Shown: one piece after another, positions 1-8,886 of the stretch | Numbering within the stretch: position 1 is the first letter of the stretch | Layout: each line of letters starts with the position of its first letter | The notes under the pieces: generated by a model | Told to the model about the DNA's origin: nothing | The model's input: only the letters and a program-made list of their open reading frames with translations | Databases searched by the model: none | From: JAAYCI01 sp031548875 | GTDB lineage: Bacteria > Bacillota > Clostridia > Oscillospirales > Ruminococcaceae | Direction: 5' to 3' | DNA: 25,850 bases | NCBI GenBank assembly: GCA_031548875.1 | Contig: JAVBQQ010000030.1 | Location: forward strand, 1 to 25,850 | Translations under genes and position numbers: made by a program

Positions 1-2006
1 GCACCCTTCCCGGCGGCTACGGCTACATGACGGGCACCTCCATGGCCGCCCCCATCGTGAGCGGCGTGGTGGCGCTGATGCTCTCGTGCAACAAATACCT
101 GGATTGCTACGACATCCAGGATGTGCTCTCCTACACCGCCAAAGACCTGGGCGAAGATGGCTGGGACGAACTGACGGGCGATGGCATGGTGGACGCGTGG
201 GCAGCCATTGCCGCGGTGACCAATAAGGTATACCGCGTCTCGCTGAACGTGACTTCCAAGACCCTTGCCGTGGGCGGCAGCTGCAAAATAACCGCCACTG
301 TCACCGAACCGGAAAGCATATACTACGACACCCGGAATGAAACAGTATCATGGAGTTCGAACAACACGGCCGTTGCCACCGTGGATAAATACGGCAAGGT
401 GACTGCAGTGGCCAAAGGCAAGGCGACCATCACCGCCAAATCCAACGCAAACCCAAAATTTTACAGCACCTGCACCATCTATGTGGGCAAGTCGGTCACC
501 GGCGTCAAGAAGGCGACGACCCTCACCCGCCTTTCGGCCGGCAAGATATATTCGTTCAAGGCCACCATATCCCCCGCCGACGCCGCAAACCAGACCCTGC
601 TGTGGCAGTGCACAGACCCCGACATCCTTTACGTCCACCCCACCTCCGGCAAGGTTGAGGGGCTGTACCCCGGCGAAACCACCATCACAGTGACCACACA
701 GGACGGCAAGTTCAAAGCCAAGTGGGATGTGGAGGTGTACCAGCTGGTCACCAAGATCAAGCTGAACTCGACCGCCAAAACGCTCACCGCCAAGGGAAAA
801 ACCTACACCCTCAAGGCCACCGCCTCGCCCTCCTACGCAAACAACAGGGGCGTTACCTGGAAAAGCAGCAACACAAAGGTGGCCACGGTGGACCAGAACG
901 GCAAGGTGACCGCCAAGGCGACCAAGGGCAAGTGCACCATCACCTGCACCGCCAAGGACGCCAGCAAAAAGACAGCCACCTGCGTCATTGCCATCGGCAA
1001 GCCTCTCACCGGCTTCAAGCTCAAAACCACCTCCAAAACCATGAAGGTGAACGCCACTTATACAATCAAACCCACCTTTACGCCCGCCACCGCCGCAAAT
1101 AAAACGGTGAAGTGGACAAGCAGCAACACGAAGATCGCCACCGTGAGCAGCAAGGGCGTTGTGAAGGGCCTAAAGATCGGCGACGTGACCATCACTGGCA
1201 AAGCGCAGGAGGGCGGCAAGAAGGTCACCTGCAAGATAAAAGTGCGCCCGGCTGTTACCGGCGTGAAGCTGGATACCACTTCGAAGGTCCTGACGGCCAA
1301 GGGCAAGGCGTTCACACTGAAGGCCAGCGTGCAGCCCTCCAACGCGTTTTCCAAGGCCGTCACCTGGAAGAGCAGCAACACGAAGGTGGCTACTGTGGAC
1401 GCAAACGGCAAGGTGACGGCAAAGGCTTCCAAGGGCAAATGCACCATCACCTGCACCACCAAGTACGGCCAAAAAACGGCCAAATGCACCGTGTACATCG
1501 GCAAGGTCGTCACGGGCGTCAAGCTGAACAAGACGGCCAAAACGCTTGCGAAGGGCAGCAGCTTCATGTTGACAGCCACCACCCTGCCCAAGGACGCCGC
1601 CAACCAGACGAAGAGCTGGACGAGCAGCAACAAAGCGGTTGCAACAGTGGATAAAAACGGCGTGGTGACGGCCAAGGCGTACGGCACGGCCACCATTACG
1701 GTGAAGACGCAGAACGGCGCCAAAACCGCCAAGTGCGTCGTGACCGTACCCACCTCCGTGACGGGTGTGAACCTGAACTACCCCGTCCTCACAGTGGCCA
1801 CGGGAGACGGACCCATACAGCTGGCTGCCACCGTCTTGCCGGCCACCGCCACGAACAAGGGCGTAAGCTGGAAGAGCAGCAACGAAGCTGTGGCCACAGT
1901 GAACAGCACCGGCCTTGTGGCTCCGCTGGCGCCGGGCGCCGCCACGATCACCGTGACCACAAAAGATGGCGCCAAAACTGCCGTCTGCACGGTGACTGTA
2001 ACATGA
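1..2006 (+). CDS. Subtilisin-like serine protease (S8), C-terminal part with seven Ig-like BIG2 domains; 5' truncated
   Basis: The frame is open from base 3 and the true start lies upstream. The first visible residues contain GTSMAAP, the catalytic-serine motif of subtilases (Ser codon at 39-41), so the Asp and His of the triad are outside the window. After about 45 more residues of the protease fold come seven tandem Ig-like domains of about 80-90 residues. Each opens with a V-T-G-V-K-L-like strand and carries the W-x-S-S-N-x-x-V-A-T-V-D core typical of bacterial BIG2 domains. The third (about 750-1005) and fifth (about 1255-1505) are especially alike, both with KGKCTITCT, suggesting recent duplication. 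There is no sortase motif or membrane anchor at the C-terminus, which ends in VTVT, so the protein is probably released or held by the repeats. Function, from the family: extracellular proteolysis or surface adhesion. An intrinsic terminator follows directly. Confidence 0.93.
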   Translation, partial: TLPGGYGYMTGTSMAAPIVSGVVALMLSCNKYLDCYDIQDVLSYTAKDLGEDGWDELTGDGMVDAWAAIAAVTNKVYRVSLNVTSKTLAVGGSCKITATVTEPESIYYDTRNETVSWSSNNTAVATVDKYGKVTAVAKGKATITAKSNANPKFYSTCTIYVGKSVTGVKKATTLTRLSAGKIYSFKATISPADAANQTLLWQCTDPDILYVHPTSGKVEGLYPGETTITVTTQDGKFKAKWDVEVYQLVTKIKLNSTAKTLTAKGKTYTLKATASPSYANNRGVTWKSSNTKVATVDQNGKVTAKATKGKCTITCTAKDASKKTATCVIAIGKPLTGFKLKTTSKTMKVNATYTIKPTFTPATAANKTVKWTSSNTKIATVSSKGVVKGLKIGDVTITGKAQEGGKKVTCKIKVRPAVTGVKLDTTSKVLTAKGKAFTLKASVQPSNAFSKAVTWKSSNTKVATVDANGKVTAKASKGKCTITCTTKYGQKTAKCTVYIGKVVTGVKLNKTAKTLAKGSSFMLTATTLPKDAANQTKSWTSSNKAVATVDKNGVVTAKAYGTATITVKTQNGAKTAKCVVTVPTSVTGVNLNYPVLTVATGDGPIQLAATVLPATATNKGVSWKSSNEAVATVNSTGLVAPLAPGAATITVTTKDGAKTAVCTVTVT

Positions 2007-2037
2007 AAGAGACCATCCCGTGTCAGCCTGAAAGCAT

Positions 2038-2069
2038 AAACCCGCAGCGCGCACGCGCTGCGGGTTTTT
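2038..2069 (+). terminator. Intrinsic terminator of the subtilase gene
   Basis: A 13-base-pair perfect stem (2038-2050 with 2055-2067, core CCCGCAGCGC/GCGCTGCGGG), loop GCAC, ending in a run of five T at 2065-2069. It begins 32 bases after the stop codon. Confidence 0.93.
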
Positions 2070-2093
2070 CCGCAACCAGGCATTTAAATACAA

Positions 2094-2122
2094 TTGTAAT
2101 TGCCGCCCATCTTTTATATAAT
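2094..2122 (+). promoter_or_regulatory. Sigma-A-type promoter for the 2173-3508 genes
   Basis: TTGTAA at 2094-2099, a 17-base spacer, then a consensus TATAAT at 2117-2122. It sits just after the terminator and about 50 bases before the first start codon. Confidence 0.8.
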
Positions 2123-2172
2123 AGTGCTATTGCAGATGTAAAAACTTTGTCGAACGGAAAGGGAGAACGCCC

Positions 2173-2604
2173 ATGAAAGACCAATCCCCACGGACGCGCG
2201 GGTCCACTCTGGCTACTTTTCGCGCCTACTGCCCGTTGATGATCGTGTACGCCATCCTCTGCCTTGTCTTCGTGCTCGTCACCATCATGGGTGTAAAGCT
2301 GCCGCTGGACGCCCAAACCTTCGAGGGCTCTACGGCCAGCCGCATCGTAACGGTGGCCGCCGCCGTGCTGGGCCTCATCGCCGGCATCCTGGGCTATGGG
2401 GCGGCCAAACGCCGCAATCTCGGCGTTATCAAGTTTTGTGGGGTGCTCAGCATCGTGATGATCGCGCTGTATTGCGTGACCATGGTATTGTCCCAGGCGC
2501 ACACGAATCCCCATCTGTGGATCCTTCTGGGAGCCACCAGCATCATCCCCGGCTCGTTCGGCGGCTCGGCCATACGCCTTTCCGCCGCCGGGCTGGACTG
2601 CTAG
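2173..2604 (+). CDS. Small four-helix integral membrane protein, unknown function
   Basis: I do not recognise a family. The 143-residue product has a short polar N-terminus followed by about four hydrophobic segments, near residues 20-41, 58-78, 85-106 and 113-133, with basic residues (AKRR) between the second and third. It therefore should sit in the cytoplasmic membrane. It ends in a cysteine. The start ATG is preceded by a purine-rich site (GGAAAGGGAGAA, 2157-2168) and lies behind a good promoter. The next gene follows after 27 bases, so the two are probably cotranscribed. The coding call is supported by the ribosome site, promoter and hydrophobic pattern; the role is unknown. Confidence 0.75.
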   Translation: MKDQSPRTRGSTLATFRAYCPLMIVYAILCLVFVLVTIMGVKLPLDAQTFEGSTASRIVTVAAAVLGLIAGILGYGAAKRRNLGVIKFCGVLSIVMIALYCVTMVLSQAHTNPHLWILLGATSIIPGSFGGSAIRLSAAGLDC

Positions 2605-2631
2605 AACAGACTGGCATAGAAAGGCGAAATA

Positions 2632-3099
2632 ATGCATCCCAACACCCAGTTCACCCTCATCTTCCTTGGCCTTGTGGCCGTCTACTATGTGGTTTGGCTC
2701 TTCCGCACCATACGCGAGGCGGGTAAATCCGGCTACATCATCCGGCACGGCAGCGTCTACCCGGCGGTCGTTACCAAGGTGACATCCACCGGCATCTGGT
2801 CCGGCAACAAGCAGACGGTGTACGCCAAGATCAAAACACCAAAGGGCACCCGCGAGGTGCACTGCTTCCCCACCATGCGCAAATGCGTGTACAACACAGG
2901 TTCGCAGATACAGCTGCACTACTGCCCGGAATACCGCGACGAGTTTATCTTCACGAAGGAATACCTGCCCTACAAGCCCCTCTTCCACGCCGTGGCAGAC
3001 GGAGCCATCGTGTGGCCGCGCTTCATCATACACACAGTGGCCACCTGGGCCATCGCCGTCATCATCATCACCGTCAGCCTGCACTATTTCGGCAGCTGA
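2632..3099 (+). CDS. Membrane protein with a DUF3592-like central domain, two membrane helices
   Basis: The 155-residue product has one hydrophobic helix at each end (about residues 7-24 and 128-150) enclosing a soluble beta-rich segment. That middle part (YPAVVTKVTSTG followed later by a run of YCPEYRDEF) resembles DUF3592-type domains, in which a strand-rich module lies between two membrane helices. This is a by-eye resemblance only. AAGG at 2621-2624 is a reasonable ribosome site. It is the second gene of a probable three-gene unit; the next gene starts within 14 bases. No enzymatic motif is visible. Confidence 0.75.
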   Translation: MHPNTQFTLIFLGLVAVYYVVWLFRTIREAGKSGYIIRHGSVYPAVVTKVTSTGIWSGNKQTVYAKIKTPKGTREVHCFPTMRKCVYNTGSQIQLHYCPEYRDEFIFTKEYLPYKPLFHAVADGAIVWPRFIIHTVATWAIAVIIITVSLHYFGS

Positions 3100-3112
3100 G
3101 AAGGAGATGCCC

Positions 3113-3508
3113 ATGAGCATATTCGATCGTTGGTTCCAGACCGGCTCGCGGCAGCGCGAGCAGATCGCACTGCTGGGAAAGCTCGTCTTCCCGTTGGGCG
3201 AGGGCCAGCGGGAGTGCATCCGAATCACCCTGCACGAGCTGGTGGGCGCGCGCGTGAAGGATGAAGAAAAGTTGTTTTGGTACCTGTGCGCAAAAGAGGC
3301 CTACCTGCAAAAGACCGACGATGGCGAGGAGGCCGCCGGCCGGCGCGCCTATGCAAAACTTGCGCAGATGCATGTAAAAGACCCGCGGGACAGGCAGGTG
3401 ATCGTGGCGCTCCTGCATCTGGAGCGCGATCTTCCCTCGCTGGAGGACTTCCCCTCGCCCCAGGCGGTGCTGGCGCGCTCGTACAGCGAGGAAGCCGCCG
3501 GCAACTGA
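3113..3508 (+). CDS. Small cytosolic helical protein, unknown function
   Basis: The 131-residue product is rich in charged residues and predicted helices, without a signal peptide or membrane segment. I do not recognise it. Two ATG codons are possible, at 3107 and 3113. I chose 3113 because the AAGGAG site at 3101-3106 is six bases from it but directly abuts 3107. Short spacing to the upstream membrane protein suggests translation from one mRNA. It could act with the two membrane proteins, but nothing in the sequence says how. No clear terminator was found after it. Confidence 0.72.
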   Translation: MSIFDRWFQTGSRQREQIALLGKLVFPLGEGQRECIRITLHELVGARVKDEEKLFWYLCAKEAYLQKTDDGEEAAGRRAYAKLAQMHVKDPRDRQVIVALLHLERDLPSLEDFPSPQAVLARSYSEEAAGN

Positions 3509-3659
3509 CAGGCAACCAAAACTAGGAAATTGTCCTTTGTGCGTGCACACATTGACAAAATTACAACGAAGCGATGCCCAGTTCGCATAACTACCATAAC
3601 TATGCGCATCAATTTACGCAGTATCGTTTTTTATTGTTTTTTGCTTGCGCAAATAATGC

Positions 3660-3688
3660 TTGCATATCCCCGCCGGTTGTTTTAGAAT
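3660..3688 (+). promoter_or_regulatory. Promoter of the pyruvate carboxylase gene
   Basis: TTGCAT at 3660-3665, a 17-base spacer, and TAGAAT at 3683-3688. Predicted transcription would start near 3695, giving a leader of about 90 bases that opens with a GC-rich hairpin (3698-3730). Confidence 0.65.
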
Positions 3689-3785
3689 GTATTTTAAGGA
3701 CGCGCACGCCGCCATTGCGCCGGCGCGTTCTTTTGTTACACTGTTTTGTACCGCAACCTTCTTGAAGAGGATGGGAGAATTGTTC

Positions 3786-6700
3786 ATGGTTAAAGAACAG
3801 ACGCAGCGCCCGTTTGTCAAGGTGATGGTGGCAAACCGCAGCGAGATCGCCGTTCGGGTGTTCCGCGCTTGCGCCGACCTGGGCCTTTCCACCGTGGCCG
3901 TTTATTCAAAAGAAGACGAGAACAGCCTGTTCCGCATCAAGGCTGACGAGAGCTACCTTATCGGCGAGAATTTAAGCCCGCTGGGCGCCTACCTCGACAT
4001 CGGCGTGATGATCGAAACGGCCAAGAAGCACGGCGTGGACGCCATTCACCCCGGCTACGGTTTTTTGTCTGAAAACGCGGAGTTCGCCCGCGCATGCGAG
4101 CAGAACGGCATCAAATTCATCGGCCCGCCCAGCCAGGTGATCTCCGCCATGGGGGACAAGCTCTCCGCCAAGGAGATCGCCCTCCGGTGCGGCGTGCCCA
4201 CTATCCCCGGCAGCCGCGACCCGCTGCAGGACGCGGCCGACGCCGTGCAGCGCGCGGACAGCTACGGCTACCCGGTCATCCTGAAAGCCGCCGCGGGCGG
4301 TGGTGGCCGCGGCATGCGCCGCTGCGCCGACGCCGCCGAGGTGGAGGCCGCCTTCCCGATGGTGCAAAGCGAGGCGCTCAAATCGTTCGGCAACGGGGAC
4401 ATCTTCATCGAGCGGTACCTCGAAGAACCCAAACACATCGAGGTGCAGATCCTGGCCGACGAGCACGGCAACGTGGTGCACCTGCACGAGCGCGACTGCT
4501 CGCTTCAGCGCCGTTTCCAGAAGGTGGTGGAGTTCACGCCCGCCTTCAGCCTGCCGGTAGAAAAGCGGGAGGCCATCTGCGCCGACGCTGTGAAGATCGC
4601 CAAAGAGGTAGGCTATGTGAACGCCGGCACCGTGGAGTTCCTGGTGGACAAGGGCGGTGAGCATTTCTTCATCGAGATGAACCCCCGCATCCAGGTGGAG
4701 CACACGGTCACCGAGATGGTCACCGGTGTGGATATCGTGCGCGCGCAGGTCCTCATCGCGCAGGGTATGCCCCTCTCCATGCCGGATATTGGCATCGGCA
4801 GCCAGCAGGACGTGCGCCCCCGGGGCTACTCCATCCAGTGCCGCGTGACCACCGAGGACCCGCAGAACAACTTTGCGCCCGACACCGGCACCATCACCGC
4901 CTACCGCAGCGGCGGCGGCTTTGGCGTACGCCTGGACGGCGGCAACACCTATGCCGGGGCCGAGATATCCCCCTACTACGACAGCCTGCTCGTCAAGATC
5001 ACCACGCAGGACAACACCTTTGAGGGCGCCGTGAGCAAAGCGCTGCGGACGCTTTCCGAAACGCGGGTGCGCGGCGTGAAGACGAACATGGGCTTTATCG
5101 GCAACATCCTGCAGCACCCCCGCTTCTTGGCAGGCAGCTGCCACACCAAGTTCATCGACGAGACGCCGGAGCTGTTCAAGATCACCGACACGCAGGACCG
5201 CGCCACCAAGATGCTGAGCTACATCGGCAACATCGTGGTGAACGACCCCACGGCCGGCCGCCGCATGTACGACACGCCCCGCTTCCCGCTGCCCCAGATG
5301 GACGCGCCCCCGCGCGGTTTAAAGCAGCTGCTGGACGAAAAAGGCCCCGACGCCGTGCGCGACTATGTGAAGAACGAGAAGAAGCTGCTGATTACCGACA
5401 CAACCTTCCGCGACGCGCACCAGAGCCTGCTTGCCACCCGCGTGCGCACCCGCGACATCGTAAAAGGTGGCGAAGGCACGTCGGAAATCCTGGCGGACGC
5501 CTTCTCGCTGGAATGCTGGGGCGGCGCCACCTTTGATGTTGCCTACCGCTTCCTGAAGGAGAGCCCGTGGGAGCGGCTGGACATGATGCGCGAGCGCATC
5601 CCGAACATCCCCTTCCAGATGCTGCTGCGCGGCGCCAACGCCGTGGGCTACACGAACTACCCGGACAACCTCATCAAGGAGTTTATCCGCGAAGCGGCCA
5701 AAAGCGGCATCGACGTCTTCCGCGTGTTCGACTCGCTCAACTGGCTGCCCGGCATCCAGCTGGCGCTGGAGGAGGTCGTGAAATGCGGTAAGATCGCCGA
5801 GGGCACCATCTGCTACACCGGCGACGTGTCCGACCCCAAGGAAGACAAATGGACGCTGCAATACTACGTGGACATGGCCAAAGCCCTCGAAAAGATGGGC
5901 GCGCACATGCTCTGCATCAAGGACATGTCCGGCCTGCTCAAGCCCTTTGCGGCGGGCAAGCTGGTGAAAGCGCTCAAGAACGAGGTGGGCCTGCCCATCC
6001 ACCTGCACACGCACGACACCTCCGGCAACCAGATCGCCACCTATCTGATGGCGGCCGACGCCGGCGTGGATATCGTGGACGTGGCCATCTCCAGCATGTC
6101 CTCGCTCACCAGCCAGCCGTCCATGAACTCGCTGGTAACGGCCCTTGCAGGCACCGAGCGGGACACCGGCCTGGACCCGGACGGCCTGCAGCGCCTGACC
6201 GACTACTGGAGCGACATCCGCGAGCGGTACGAGGCGTTCGAGGGCGGCATCAAGTACCCCGCCACCGACATCTACAAGTTCGAGATCCCCGGCGGCCAGT
6301 ACACGAACCTGGGGCCGCAGGTGGAAAGTCTCGGCCTTGGGCACCGTTTTGAAGAAGTGAAAGAGAGGTACAAGACGGTGAACGACATGCTGGGCGGTAT
6401 TGTGAAGGTGACCCCCAGTTCCAAGATGGTGGGCGACCTCGCCATCTTCATGGTGCAGAACGACCTGACGCCCGAAAATATCGTGCAGCGCGGCGAGACG
6501 CTCACCTTCCCGGACTCGGTCGTCAGCTACTTCAAGGGTATGATGGGCCAGCCCAGCTGGGGCTTTCCCGAAGACCTGCAGCGGGTGGTGCTGAAGGGCG
6601 AAGAGCCCATCACCTGCCGCCCAGGCGAGCTGCTGCCCCCCGTAGACTTCGAAGCCGCCAAAAAACACCTCTCCCAGTTCGTGCAGGAACCCAACCAGCG

Positions 6701-7223
6701 CATGGTCATCAGCTGGTGCTTCTATCCAAAGGTGGTGGAGGACTTCCTCAAGGCGCGCGAGGAGTACGGCTACATCACCCGCCTGGGCAGCCATGTGTTC
6801 TTCCATGGGCTGATGCTGGGCGAGACGAACCGCGTGAACATCGAAGACGGCAAGCAGCTCGTCATCAAGTACCTGGGCAAGGGCGACGTGAACCCTGACG
6901 GCACGCGCAACGTCCAGTTCCTGCTAAACGGCATCCGCCGCGAGGTGGCCGTGCCCGACCACAGCGCCCAGGACACGGTGGCCAAGGTCGTGATGGCCAA
7001 CACCGAAGATTTGCGGCAGGTGTCCTCGCCCATCCCCGGCATGGTGAGCAAGATCATGGTAAAGAAGGGCGACAAGGTGGAAAAGAACCAGGTTCTCCTG
7101 GTTGTGGAAGCCATGAAGATGGAGACGAGCATCGTGGCCAACACCGATGGCGTCATCGACGAAATCCTGTCCGCCGAGGGCGCCAGCATCAAGGCCGGCG
7201 AGCTGCTCATGTGCATCAAGTAG
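3786..7223 (+). CDS. pyc: Pyruvate carboxylase, single-chain biotin enzyme
   Basis: ATP- and bicarbonate-dependent carboxylation of pyruvate to oxaloacetate, the anaplerotic entry to the TCA branches and gluconeogenesis, in the cytosol. At 1145 residues it has the usual full length. Order of domains: biotin carboxylase (about 10-455) with the glycine loop GGGGRGM (171-177), HERDCSLQRR (234-243) and EMNPRIQVEHT (297-307). Next comes the carboxyltransferase (about 530-800) with DTTFRDAHQS (Asp543 a likely metal ligand), CIKDMSGLL (Lys712 is the expected carbamylated lysine) and HLHTHDT (His739, His741 as metal ligands). Last is the biotin carrier domain with EAMKMET, biotinylated Lys1111. The frame stays open upstream to 3660, but the start at 3786 has a purine-rich ribosome site (GAGGATGGGAGA) and gives the conserved N-terminus, so I reject the longer form. 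It is a monocistronic unit with its own promoter and terminator. Confidence 0.97.
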   Translation: MVKEQTQRPFVKVMVANRSEIAVRVFRACADLGLSTVAVYSKEDENSLFRIKADESYLIGENLSPLGAYLDIGVMIETAKKHGVDAIHPGYGFLSENAEFARACEQNGIKFIGPPSQVISAMGDKLSAKEIALRCGVPTIPGSRDPLQDAADAVQRADSYGYPVILKAAAGGGGRGMRRCADAAEVEAAFPMVQSEALKSFGNGDIFIERYLEEPKHIEVQILADEHGNVVHLHERDCSLQRRFQKVVEFTPAFSLPVEKREAICADAVKIAKEVGYVNAGTVEFLVDKGGEHFFIEMNPRIQVEHTVTEMVTGVDIVRAQVLIAQGMPLSMPDIGIGSQQDVRPRGYSIQCRVTTEDPQNNFAPDTGTITAYRSGGGFGVRLDGGNTYAGAEISPYYDSLLVKITTQDNTFEGAVSKALRTLSETRVRGVKTNMGFIGNILQHPRFLAGSCHTKFIDETPELFKITDTQDRATKMLSYIGNIVVNDPTAGRRMYDTPRFPLPQMDAPPRGLKQLLDEKGPDAVRDYVKNEKKLLITDTTFRDAHQSLLATRVRTRDIVKGGEGTSEILADAFSLECWGGATFDVAYRFLKESPWERLDMMRERIPNIPFQMLLRGANAVGYTNYPDNLIKEFIREAAKSGIDVFRVFDSLNWLPGIQLALEEVVKCGKIAEGTICYTGDVSDPKEDKWTLQYYVDMAKALEKMGAHMLCIKDMSGLLKPFAAGKLVKALKNEVGLPIHLHTHDTSGNQIATYLMAADAGVDIVDVAISSMSSLTSQPSMNSLVTALAGTERDTGLDPDGLQRLTDYWSDIRERYEAFEGGIKYPATDIYKFEIPGGQYTNLGPQVESLGLGHRFEEVKERYKTVNDMLGGIVKVTPSSKMVGDLAIFMVQNDLTPENIVQRGETLTFPDSVVSYFKGMMGQPSWGFPEDLQRVVLKGEEPITCRPGELLPPVDFEAAKKHLSQFVQEPNQRMVISWCFYPKVVEDFLKAREEYGYITRLGSHVFFHGLMLGETNRVNIEDGKQLVIKYLGKGDVNPDGTRNVQFLLNGIRREVAVPDHSAQDTVAKVVMANTEDLRQVSSPIPGMVSKIMVKKGDKVEKNQVLLVVEAMKMETSIVANTDGVIDEILSAEGASIKAGELLMCIK

Positions 7224-7273
7224 TGCGGCGGCCGGGCTCTTTCTTACATTTTCACATTCTGCACCGCCGCTCT

Positions 7274-7297
7274 CAAGCTGGCGCAAGCGCCAGCTTG
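7274..7297 (+). repeat. Perfect inverted repeat in the pyruvate carboxylase 3' region
   Basis: CAAGCTGGCG (7274-7283) and CGCCAGCTTG (7288-7297) pair perfectly around a CAAG loop. There is no T run after it, so it is not itself a terminator. It may protect the mRNA 3' end. The real terminator is 37 bases further on. Confidence 0.6.
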
Positions 7298-7333
7298 CCG
7301 GGTATCTGCAGTAGGACAGAGCAAACCGCAAGC

Positions 7334-7365
7334 AAAAGGGCCGGCGTTTTCACGCCGGCCCTTTT
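7334..7365. terminator. Bidirectional terminator between pyruvate carboxylase and the MFS gene
   Basis: A 13-base-pair perfect stem (7334-7346 with 7353-7365, core GGGCCGGCG) with a six-base loop, A run on one side and T run on the other. It ends transcription of the plus-strand carboxylase and of the minus-strand transporter, whose stop codon is 17 bases away. Confidence 0.92.
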
Positions 7366-7382
7366 GTGTTCGCATTTTCTAT

Positions 7383-8657
7383 TTATTTCTGCTCCGTTTC
7401 AACATTAGCTGTTGCGGTCGTTTCGGCGTCAGCCGATACCGCCGCAGGCGCCTTGGGGCTTTTGATGGCCGCCAGAAACAGGAACGCCACCCCGGCGCAC
7501 GCCACCAGCATGATGAAGGTGGTCATGTAGCTGCCGCTGGCGTCGTACAGCATGCCGGCAAAGGTGCCGAAGAAGGAGGCCACCAGCAGCTGCAGGTTCA
7601 TAATGGATAGGTTGACAGGGAAATTCTTCTGCCCAAATACCGCGCGCGTATAGGCGGCAGACAGCGTGGGGCTGCCGCCATAGGCGATGCCTGCGCCCAA
7701 AAAGCCCACCACCACCAGTGGGAACAGATGTGTGGCCAGCGCAAGAATGAGTATCAGTGCGCTCACAACAGACAACACGTTCACAAACAGCATGGTGGCC
7801 TTGTGGCCGATCCTGTCAAACAGCGCGCCGGTGAGGATACGCCCCAGGCCGTTGCACACCGAGATGAGCCCCACGATGAGAGCAAGGCTCTCGGCGCTGA
7901 GCCCTGTGCCCACCATGGCGGCGATGGGTTTGGCTTGGGCGATGATGGCAAGCCCCACGCCCGAGAGCAGGATGGCCCACACCCAGAACAGCCAAAAGCT
8001 GCTCTTGCGCAGCATCTGGCCGGTGGTCAGGTCCGGCGCCCCGGACGCGCCGGCGGCATTGGCGGTCGTCTTCGGCGCAGGCAGTTCACCCGGCTTTGGG
8101 GGAATAAAGAAAAAGGAGCACACCACTAGGATAACCGCGATGAGCACGCCCATGAACAAGAACGAAGCGCGCCATCCGCCTGTCTCGGCGGGCGTTACCG
8201 CCGTGAACACCGAGCCGATGATGAGGCTGCTGGCGCCGAAGCCCATCAACAGCACGCCGGAGATGAGCCCCTGGTTATTCGGGAACCAGCGGGGCATGAT
8301 GTTTAGCACCGCGTTGTAGGCAAAGCCGGAGCCGGAACCGCACAGCACGCCGTACCCAATGTACAGGGCGGGCAGGGTCTGCGCGCGCGAGGCGAGGAAA
8401 AAACCTGCCAGGAAAAGCACCGCCGAGATCAATACGTTCACCCGCACGGGGATGCGCTTGGACAAAATGCCGCCCGCAAGCCCCCCCAGGCAGAAGAACG
8501 CCATGCAGATGGTGAAGGTGAGCGAGAGGCTCCCCTTGCTCCAGTCGGGATAATCGGCCGCAATAAACGACGAAAGAACGCTCCAGGCATACACAAAGCC
8601 TGCAAAGAGCATCACCACCACGCCCACAGCCGCAAACAAAACTCTTTTTTTCGCCAC
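7383..8657 (-). CDS. MFS transporter, oxalate/formate antiporter (OFA) type
   Basis: The 424-residue product has about twelve hydrophobic helices and the OFA-family N-terminus (GFVYAWSVLSSFI), with the W-x-F-x-N-x-x-G-L-I-S-G loop and the conserved D-R-I-G-H loop after the central cytoplasmic stretch. OFA proteins exchange or import organic anions across the cytoplasmic membrane; the substrate here cannot be read from sequence. I chose the GTG start at 8657: on the minus strand it follows GGAGGGGAGG by about seven bases and gives VAKKRVLFAAVG, a normal MFS N-terminus. The frame stays open about 130 codons further upstream, but that part is basic, low-complexity and overlaps the VOC gene. Its own promoter lies at 8715-8743. 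Next to the flavonoid-type operon, an aromatic-acid or phenolic substrate is a fair guess only. Confidence 0.9.
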   Translation of the reverse strand: MAKKRVLFAAVGVVVMLFAGFVYAWSVLSSFIAADYPDWSKGSLSLTFTICMAFFCLGGLAGGILSKRIPVRVNVLISAVLFLAGFFLASRAQTLPALYIGYGVLCGSGSGFAYNAVLNIMPRWFPNNQGLISGVLLMGFGASSLIIGSVFTAVTPAETGGWRASFLFMGVLIAVILVVCSFFFIPPKPGELPAPKTTANAAGASGAPDLTTGQMLRKSSFWLFWVWAILLSGVGLAIIAQAKPIAAMVGTGLSAESLALIVGLISVCNGLGRILTGALFDRIGHKATMLFVNVLSVVSALILILALATHLFPLVVVGFLGAGIAYGGSPTLSAAYTRAVFGQKNFPVNLSIMNLQLLVASFFGTFAGMLYDASGSYMTTFIMLVACAGVAFLFLAAIKSPKAPAAVSADAETTATANVETEQK

Positions 8658-8714
8658 CCCAAAACCTCCCCTCCCGCGCTGCCGCGCGGGTACATTGCAG
8701 ATATAATATTGTAC

Positions 8715-8743
8715 AGTGTAGAACAAATTGCCGGGCGCGTCAA
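8715..8743 (-). promoter_or_regulatory. Promoter of the MFS transporter gene
   Basis: On the minus strand TTGACG (8738-8743), 17 bases, TACACT (8715-8720), about 58 bases before the GTG start. Confidence 0.6.
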
Positions 8744-8831
8744 ATGCCGATTTGTCCGCTTGAATTATAACCAGCGCGTTATATCTGGTATGCGCACACG
8801 GCCCGCGGCCTGCGCACACATAAATTGCACA

Positions 8832-8860
8832 GCGCCCCGCAGGAAAACCCTGCAGGGCGC
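8832..8860 (-). terminator. Probable terminator hairpin after the VOC gene
   Basis: Arms 8832-8843 and 8849-8860 pair over 12 positions on the minus-strand RNA, with one G-U pair. On the plus-strand RNA the same position is a C-A mismatch, so the minus strand looks like the functional one. The U tract on that side is poor, while the plus side has TTTT, so the direction is not certain. Confidence 0.45.
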
Positions 8861-8886
8861 TTTTGCTCTTGCGGGATGCTTCGGCC

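Noticed and set aside
1170..2093. 307-codon minus-strand frame opposite the Ig-like domains
   Set aside because: It reads through the terminator and has low-complexity Gly/His/Arg sequence, so it is a shadow of the repeats.
5319..6806. 495-codon open frame on the minus strand within pyruvate carboxylase
   Set aside because: It is the antisense shadow of a well conserved gene, with biased composition and no ribosome site; GC-rich third positions keep the reverse frame open.
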